64,000 nucleotides of DNA, taken from Lachnospiraceae bacterium (GTDB lineage: Bacteria; Bacillota_A; Clostridia; Lachnospirales; Lachnospiraceae). Under the pieces are notes generated by a model, which was not told the DNA's origin, did no database searches, and worked only from the letters and a program-made list of their open reading frames with translations. Both the position numbers and the translations under genes were made by a program. The DNA lies in contig JAFQCI010000062.1 of assembly GCA_017416505.1 (NCBI GenBank), positions 1 to 64,000 on the forward strand, in the 5' to 3' direction. Positions 58,156 to 64,000 of the stretch are shown here, one piece after another. Every line of letters begins with the position of its first letter. The stretch's first letter is position 1.

Positions 58156-60339
58156 TTATCCCTCGTTTATTGCTTCATCCTTATCCTTGGTATATTTATC
58201 AATCATTTCTGCAATATCATTGATACTATATGGTTTTGCAATATAATCATCAAACTGTGCCTCTAAAATACGTTCCTTATCTCCAAACATAGCCAATGCA
58301 GTTACGGCAATAATTGGTGTCCGAGGTACATCATTGATTTTTTCATAAGAACGTATGACACTAACTGCCTCCAAACCATCCATAACCGGCATTTGAACAT
58401 CAAACAATGCAATATCAAACTTCTTCTTTTGGAATAATTCCACTGCCACCTGTCCATTTTCCGCAATATCATAAGAATATCCAGCCATGCCTAATAATTT
58501 ACCGATAACCAATTGATTTACCGGTTCATCTTCTGCAACCAGAATGCGAATTCGTTTCTTTCCCTGTATTGCAAATACTGCCTGTTCTTTTTCTGTCTCT
58601 TCCTCATTGGAGCGCTCTACTACCTCCAATGGAATTTCTACAATAAAGGTACTTCCTACATCTTCCTTACTCTGAACGCTGATATTACCACCCATCAATT
58701 CGACAATCTGTTTGGTAATGACCAATCCCAGACCGGAGCCTCCATACTTTCTGGTATTTGAACCATCAACCTGGCTAAAGCGCTTGAATAATTTATCTTT
58801 ATTTTCCTCCGCAATACCAATACCGGAGTCCACTACTGCCATACGAAGAATAATATTGCTTGGACCTTCATCTATAAATGCCACCTTCACCCTGACACCG
58901 CCGGTTGCAGTAAATTTAATGGCATTGGATAACAGACAATTCAATACCTGTTCAATTCTTTGAGCATCTCCCTTTAAGGTCTTTGGCATATTTGGAACAA
59001 TGTTATAATCCAGAGTAAGTCCCTTATCTGCTGCAATTGGAACCTGAACACTTACCGTATTCTCGATCACCTCATAGATATCAAAGTCATCAATTCGAAT
59101 CTTATATTTTCCGGATTCCAGCTTAGTGAAATCCAAAATATCATTAATCAGACGAAGCAAGGTATCCGCACAATTTTGTGCGGTCACAAGGTTATCCCGG
59201 TAATCATCCTGTAAATCATCTGCCATCAAAGTAAGCTGAAGCATACCTAAAATTCCGTTAATTGGAGTTCGGATTTCATGGGACATATTCGCAAGAAATT
59301 CGCTTTGTGTATGGTAAGCTGCATTGGCATCCTTGATAGCCTTGGAAAGTTTTTCCTGTGTTTCCTTTTCTTCGGTAATATCCGTGAGCACCATATTTAA
59401 AATATCTGCTTCATTCTTATACATAATGGTATTGAAAACTTTTCCAATCTGCTCTACTTCAATTTCTACATTTAAAATTTCTTCTTCTACTGCACTCTTA
59501 TTATAAACTGCAAACCAGGCATTCATGCTTTTCAGTAATTCATTGTCACTTCTGCTAAGATAAGTATCCTTGCATTCCTCTTTCGTCACACCAAAATAGG
59601 ACATAAACTGGGTATTCACATCCAACAGTTTATATAAATCTTCCCCTCCCATTGCCTCATTCGGGCAAATCTGAGCCTGGGCAAAACCGATTGGCAATCC
59701 CATAAATAATTTCTTATACTTCTTTCCTGCTGCTGCTGCCAAAAGTTCATCCCTCTTTAACGCATCACAAAAAATACAGGTCAATACCGTAAGAAAAATC
59801 ATAACTACGCACAAAACCAAAAGTTCATCCACTTGCATCCATTGCCCTGTACCCATATAGATAAAATCAAAAATATGTAATACATTCCCGGCCAATAAAA
59901 TAACAATCTCTGCTACCGTAGTTAAAATAATGTATATTTTTCTTCGTTGCAAAATTGCCAGACAAATCGGAATCAATAACATACAGTTTAACATTATGAA
60001 GTCCTGATGCACAATAATCAGATTCACAAAAATAAAAACAATCAATGCCTGCATTAAAAAGGACCTTAATCTCCGCTTTTTCTTATTTAGCCTTCCTATA
60101 ATGTAACACAAAAAGAGCTGCAAAATAAAAGGAAGTAAGATTACAATTTGAAAATAATCTACCAAATCCCGTCCTCCAATGATATCCGAGGGTCTTATTT
60201 CCAAATAAAAATATATTAATTCTATTCCAGCCGAGAAAAACAATAGAACATATATGATTCTTCTCGCCAGCACATCCCATATTTCATTTATATTTTTTTC
60301 TTTCTCCATACGCATCCTACTTTCCTTCATTTTCTTCAT
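58156..60339 (-). CDS. Hybrid sensor histidine kinase/response regulator
   Basis: The 727-residue protein starts with six or so membrane helices (residues 20-195, e.g. RIIYVLLFFSAGIELIYFYL), then a PAS-like region. The HisKA box is NMSHEIRTPINGILGM with the phospho-accepting His. The ATPase domain has LLSNAIKFTATGG, DSGIGIAEEN and GGSGLGL. A C-terminal receiver (RILVAEDEPVNQLV, FDVQMPVMDGLE, AVTAL and the lysine in IAKPY) ends the protein. The signal and output partner are unknown. Confidence 0.93.
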   Translation of the reverse strand: MKKMKESRMRMEKEKNINEIWDVLARRIIYVLLFFSAGIELIYFYLEIRPSDIIGGRDLVDYFQIVILLPFILQLFLCYIIGRLNKKKRRLRSFLMQALIVFIFVNLIIVHQDFIMLNCMLLIPICLAILQRRKIYIILTTVAEIVILLAGNVLHIFDFIYMGTGQWMQVDELLVLCVVMIFLTVLTCIFCDALKRDELLAAAAGKKYKKLFMGLPIGFAQAQICPNEAMGGEDLYKLLDVNTQFMSYFGVTKEECKDTYLSRSDNELLKSMNAWFAVYNKSAVEEEILNVEIEVEQIGKVFNTIMYKNEADILNMVLTDITEEKETQEKLSKAIKDANAAYHTQSEFLANMSHEIRTPINGILGMLQLTLMADDLQDDYRDNLVTAQNCADTLLRLINDILDFTKLESGKYKIRIDDFDIYEVIENTVSVQVPIAADKGLTLDYNIVPNMPKTLKGDAQRIEQVLNCLLSNAIKFTATGGVRVKVAFIDEGPSNIILRMAVVDSGIGIAEENKDKLFKRFSQVDGSNTRKYGGSGLGLVITKQIVELMGGNISVQSKEDVGSTFIVEIPLEVVERSNEEETEKEQAVFAIQGKKRIRILVAEDEPVNQLVIGKLLGMAGYSYDIAENGQVAVELFQKKKFDIALFDVQMPVMDGLEAVSVIRSYEKINDVPRTPIIAVTALAMFGDKERILEAQFDDYIAKPYSINDIAEMIDKYTKDKDEAINEG

Positions 60340-60390
60340 CCTACTCCAGCATTATCTTCCCGTCTTACCACCTGGAGATTTCCTTCTCTC

Positions 60391-61278
60391 CTATTCTTTA
60401 TTTTTCTCTGCCAGTTCATAAATATAATCCAACAATGGCTGTCTTAAACTTTCCCGTTCTAATGCAAAATCTAAAATAGCCTTTAAATATCCTATTTTAT
60501 CCCCGATGTCATATCGCTTTCCTGTAAACTGGTAAGCATAAACCTTTTCCTCTCTCATCAGACTTGCAATGGCATCCGTCAATTGAATTTCCCCTAAGGC
60601 TCCCGGTTTTTGCTCCTTCAAATGCTCAAAAATGGCTGGTGATAAAATATAACGTCCCATAACTGCCAGATTTCCAGGAGGATTTTCCTTCGGTTTTTCA
60701 ACCATGTCCTCCAAGGCGTATAAACCTTCTCCCACCTTATCGGAAGTCTTTACGATTCCATACTTTCCCGTTTCTTCCAAAGGCACTTCCTGGACTCCTA
60801 ATATACTGGAACCAGTAAGTTCATACTGGCGGATAAGCTGTTTCATAGCTGGTTCTTCCTCCCGGTTCACCACTACATCATCCCCCAGCATAACTGCAAA
60901 GGGTTCATTTCCTACAAATGCCTTGGTACACAAAATCGCATGCCCCAATCCCTTAGGCTCCTTCTGTCGTACAAAGAACAAATCTGCCATTTCGCTAATC
61001 TTATGAATCATTTCCAGCTCTTTCGTCTTCCCAGAACGATTTAAACGTTCTTCCAATTCAAAAGTTTTATCAAAATGGTCCTCAATACACTTTTTATAAG
61101 GATTGGTAATAATCAATATTTCTTCGATTCCACTTTTTACCGCTTCTTCTACAATATATTGTATGGAAGGCACATCAACAATAGGAAGCATTTCCTTAGG
61201 CATTGACTTTGTAGCTGGTAAAAATCTGGTTCCCAGTCCCGCTGCTGGTATAATAGCTTTTTTTACTACTTGCTTCAT
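60391..61278 (-). CDS. galU: UTP-glucose-1-phosphate uridylyltransferase
   Basis: The enzyme makes UDP-glucose for glycolipid, teichoic acid and capsule synthesis. The nucleotidyltransferase motif AAGLGTRFLPATKSMPKEML is at residues 12-31, with VEEAVKSGIEEILIITN, AVMLGDDVVV and VEKPKENPPGNLAVMGRYIL following. Length 295 is normal for bacterial GalU. Its start overlaps the YfhO stop by four bp, so both are one operon, fitting a cell-envelope polysaccharide role. Confidence 0.95.
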   Translation of the reverse strand: MKQVVKKAIIPAAGLGTRFLPATKSMPKEMLPIVDVPSIQYIVEEAVKSGIEEILIITNPYKKCIEDHFDKTFELEERLNRSGKTKELEMIHKISEMADLFFVRQKEPKGLGHAILCTKAFVGNEPFAVMLGDDVVVNREEEPAMKQLIRQYELTGSSILGVQEVPLEETGKYGIVKTSDKVGEGLYALEDMVEKPKENPPGNLAVMGRYILSPAIFEHLKEQKPGALGEIQLTDAIASLMREEKVYAYQFTGKRYDIGDKIGYLKAILDFALERESLRQPLLDYIYELAEKNKE

Positions 61279-63983
61279 TTCGTCCCTTCTTTCTCCTTCT
61301 TCTGAATTTCCTTAAGACATAAAATCAAGATAAAGATAAGAATACTGCTTATGGATATAATAATTCCTTCTTTTAAACCAATCGGAACAAATTTTATCAC
61401 AATCTTATGTTCCTCCTGACCTTCTTTCAAAGGCTCCAGTTCAAAACCTAAAAAGGAATCTGCCAAAATTCTTGCATCCTGTTTTTCCCCATCCACCGTA
61501 ATTTCGAAACCATCATCATACGGAATGGAGGTAAAATAAAGCCCTCCTTCTTTATCTTGACTGGTACACTCTAAAATATTGGCATCGGTCTGTTTTACAT
61601 TCAGTTGGTTCTGGCTTAAAATTTCATAATGTGTTTCAAAGTTCTCCGGATCATATTTTGCCAAACGGGTTCGAACATAACCTGAAGTTTCTCCATTGGC
61701 CTTCATTTTAAATTTCACGGTAAGAAGCTGACCTGCTTCCACCCTTCCAACATAAACACACTGCAAAAATAGTCTGCCGGAAGAAATCATATCCGAATCC
61801 AGCCATACTACAATTTCACTTAAACTTGTTCCGGATGGATAAATATATAAGTCCATATCTTCTTCGATTCGAATCTGCATGGTAATAAATGCGTCCTCGT
61901 TATTACTCTTCTCAAAAGAATAATACGTTCCACCCTTGGCTTCTGTAGTTATATTACTTGATAATTCAAGGGTAGAATCATATTTTACCGTAGTGAAAAT
62001 CGGACTTTCTTCCCCTGTCATTTTCTCTGCAAGCTGATTTTGAACTTCAAACACCGTTCCCTGTTCTTTATTAAAATAACGGATATCAGGACTAACCTTA
62101 AATCCAAGAGCCAGAGGATATTGATTTTCATACACTCCAACAGTTCCAAAGTCATTTACCAAAGAAAAGGTATTCTGATGAAAATCATCTTCCCTTTTTA
62201 AGGTATAGCGAACACCTAAAATAGAATCCGTAAACTGGGTTGCTCCCCGGTATAAGTGTTCATTGGTTGCAGTATAAAATCCTAGTTTTCCTAAGATTCG
62301 AATGGTATCTGCATCCGCAGTAGAACCAAATAAAGAAATACCATTTAAATTATGATAAGTCACCTCATCCAAGTACTGGCTCACATTTAATTCCATACGA
62401 TAAAAATCGTCCTTTAAACCTTCTTTCGCCCATGCCTTAGCTGCTTCTAATCCTTCTTCTTTTTCATATTTTTCCCCACCGGAATAGCCGCAATTTGAGA
62501 TTCCTATTGTACCTAAAACAGCCACTTCCAGGCTCAATAATATCGTAAATACAATATTAAATACAGGATTTTTTATCTTTTTTGACTTCGCAACAACAAA
62601 AAGGATGGCATAAACCAATAAGATTATCAAGCTGATGATAAAAATAACATTCTTTGCAGTAGGGTTCTCCTTCCAAAGATAGATAACAAAACCTACTGCG
62701 AACAAAAATCCAAGTCCATAACCGTACCAAGGAACCCGTTTTCTCTCTTTTACCACCTCATATCCTATCATCAAAAGAAGGAAATTACACAAAAATACCA
62801 TACGGTTTGGGATTCCGTACTGATTATGAAATCCATGCCAGATATAATTTAATAATTCATTCTCATAGCTTACATAAAAAAATAAAATCAATGCAGTTAT
62901 GGTTATTTTCCGATACCAACTGGTTTTTGTCTTAAATAAGAACATAGGCACCAAAAAGAGAACTACCATGGAACAATATAAGTTTGCCTTTCCATCAAAG
63001 GTATCTGTAGTAATCGGCATATGATATGCCAACTGGGATACCAAGGTTTCCTTAATGGAGCCATACCATTGTGACTCCGGAATTTTACTTGTTATGGTTT
63101 CTCCGGAAGAGGTCATTTTAATCCCCCAATATGCCGGAAGCAGTAAAACCGCACTGATGCCCCCACCAAGTAAGGAGGAAACTGCAAACCTTAAACCATT
63201 CATTATAAATTCTTTGATAGAAGATGGCTTAAAGGTGAAAAAGAACAACACAAGGAAAAGACATACCATAAAAGCCATATAATAATTACAATACAGACAA
63301 TACGCCAAAGTAATCACATACAAAGCAATCTTTTTTTCCTTCATTAACCGTTCCATTCCAAGTATGACTAACGGAAGAATATAGATGCAATCCAGCCACA
63401 TGATATTCCAATAATACCCCATACAATAACTGCTTAGGGCATAGGCAAGGGAAAATCCCGCAATATAAAATTCTTTTTTTCTTCTTTGGATTAAATCTAA
63501 GGAAGAAATCTCTTCTTCCTTCTTCTTATCATTTGGTCTATGTATTAAATAATATGCAAAAAACAAGCCTGCAAGCAAGATTTTAATGTATACCAGAAGA
63601 CTCATGGAAAAATACAACTTTTCCTTTGGAAAAAGCAAAACCAGAAGATTCAATGGTCCTGCCAGATAATAAGTAAACAAAGAAAGGAAGTTATTTCCCA
63701 TTCCTACATGAAAGCTGTATAGCAGACTCTCTCCATTTTTTATCTTTTCATAATACTCAGAAAAGAATGGAATATATTGATGCACACCATCTACGATAAT
63801 AAGAGAATGCTTTCCAAAAGGATAGATTTTATTCACACCCCACACAACTCCGAAAGCAATGGTAATCACCAAGGCAATCCAAAAGTAAATATAATTGTGT
63901 CTTGCATTAAGAAGCGATTGTTTCCCCTTTAAACGCAATTTTATCATACATTTTTTTATTCTTTTTTTTATTTCTTCCCACAT
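61275..63983 (-). CDS. YfhO-family membrane glycosyltransferase-like protein
   Basis: ATG at 63983 follows AAAGGG. The 902-residue protein has about 13 membrane helices in the first 490 residues and one at the end. The family motif is DGVHQYIPFFSEYYEKIKNG with YSFHVGMGNNFLSLFTYYLA. The 380-residue extracytoplasmic part (CGYSGGEKYEKEEGLEAAKA onwards) is beta-rich. YfhO relatives add sugars to lipoteichoic acid or glycolipids at the outer face. The 3' neighbour galU supplies UDP-glucose. Confidence 0.9.
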   Translation of the reverse strand: MWEEIKKRIKKCMIKLRLKGKQSLLNARHNYIYFWIALVITIAFGVVWGVNKIYPFGKHSLIIVDGVHQYIPFFSEYYEKIKNGESLLYSFHVGMGNNFLSLFTYYLAGPLNLLVLLFPKEKLYFSMSLLVYIKILLAGLFFAYYLIHRPNDKKKEEEISSLDLIQRRKKEFYIAGFSLAYALSSYCMGYYWNIMWLDCIYILPLVILGMERLMKEKKIALYVITLAYCLYCNYYMAFMVCLFLVLFFFTFKPSSIKEFIMNGLRFAVSSLLGGGISAVLLLPAYWGIKMTSSGETITSKIPESQWYGSIKETLVSQLAYHMPITTDTFDGKANLYCSMVVLFLVPMFLFKTKTSWYRKITITALILFFYVSYENELLNYIWHGFHNQYGIPNRMVFLCNFLLLMIGYEVVKERKRVPWYGYGLGFLFAVGFVIYLWKENPTAKNVIFIISLIILLVYAILFVVAKSKKIKNPVFNIVFTILLSLEVAVLGTIGISNCGYSGGEKYEKEEGLEAAKAWAKEGLKDDFYRMELNVSQYLDEVTYHNLNGISLFGSTADADTIRILGKLGFYTATNEHLYRGATQFTDSILGVRYTLKREDDFHQNTFSLVNDFGTVGVYENQYPLALGFKVSPDIRYFNKEQGTVFEVQNQLAEKMTGEESPIFTTVKYDSTLELSSNITTEAKGGTYYSFEKSNNEDAFITMQIRIEEDMDLYIYPSGTSLSEIVVWLDSDMISSGRLFLQCVYVGRVEAGQLLTVKFKMKANGETSGYVRTRLAKYDPENFETHYEILSQNQLNVKQTDANILECTSQDKEGGLYFTSIPYDDGFEITVDGEKQDARILADSFLGFELEPLKEGQEEHKIVIKFVPIGLKEGIIISISSILIFILILCLKEIQKKEKEGTK

Positions 63984-64000
63984 TATTTATTCCCTTTCAA

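Overview
The window looks like a chromosomal segment of a low-GC gut Firmicute, most likely a Lachnospiraceae-type Clostridium relative. The basis is the AT-rich DNA, strong AGGAGG-type ribosome sites, a SAM-I riboswitch on metK, DUF5702 and FHA proteins in a Flp/Tad pilus locus, YfhO, GalU, and choline-binding-like cell-wall repeats. The genus cannot be read from the sequence.

Host left flank (1-17.27 kb): a partial surface protein with cell-wall-binding repeats and BspA-type leucine-rich repeats, a secreted transglutaminase-like protein with the same kind of repeats, an HD-GYP c-di-GMP phosphodiesterase, and two small-gene cassettes that share promoter and terminator sequences but carry different ORFs. 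Next come riboswitch-metK, an RluA-type pseudouridine synthase, and the distal part of a tad (Flp pilus) operon read leftward: the C-terminal cpaF piece, tadB, tadC, flp pilin, DUF5702 pseudopilin, a decayed tnpB, two TadE-like pseudopilins and an FHA protein.

Prophage (about 17,274-55,184, 37.9 kb): a complete-looking siphovirus is inserted in the tad ATPase gene cpaF, between Walker A and Walker B. The N-terminal part of cpaF lies at 55.2-56.0 kb and the C-terminal part at 16.8-17.3 kb. The only sequence shared by the two junctions is a 4-bp core, CGCA, and joining them there restores an uninterrupted cpaF frame. The phage's large serine recombinase ends 37 bp from attR. Rightmost are integrase, an orphan HsdR_N-like nuclease and the repressor region. 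Leftward from about 51 kb run early genes (two copies of a convergent two-gene cassette, a RNase H-like protein, LemA, an HUH Rep protein, SSB-like, ParB-like and VRR-NUC). These are followed by an ArpU-like regulator, HNH nuclease, a displaced baseplate/fibre cluster, terminase, portal, protease, HK97 capsid, connectors, tail genes with a programmed -1 frameshift, tape measure, Dit, Tal, holin and amidase.

Host right flank (55.2-64 kb): the N-terminal cpaF piece, a TadZ/CpaE-like ATPase, a prepilin peptidase, a DUF2508 protein, a hybrid sensor kinase, galU and a YfhO membrane protein.

The main inference is that the lysogen cannot build its Flp pilus unless the phage excises precisely, so the prophage could act as a genetic switch for adhesion. 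Other points for follow-up are a mutually exclusive hairpin set in front of the integrase, the duplicated convergent cassette, a tRNA body with a roughly 50-nt anticodon loop, an amber-interrupted cell-wall hydrolase, and a 20-bp repeat array next to a truncated Rep copy.
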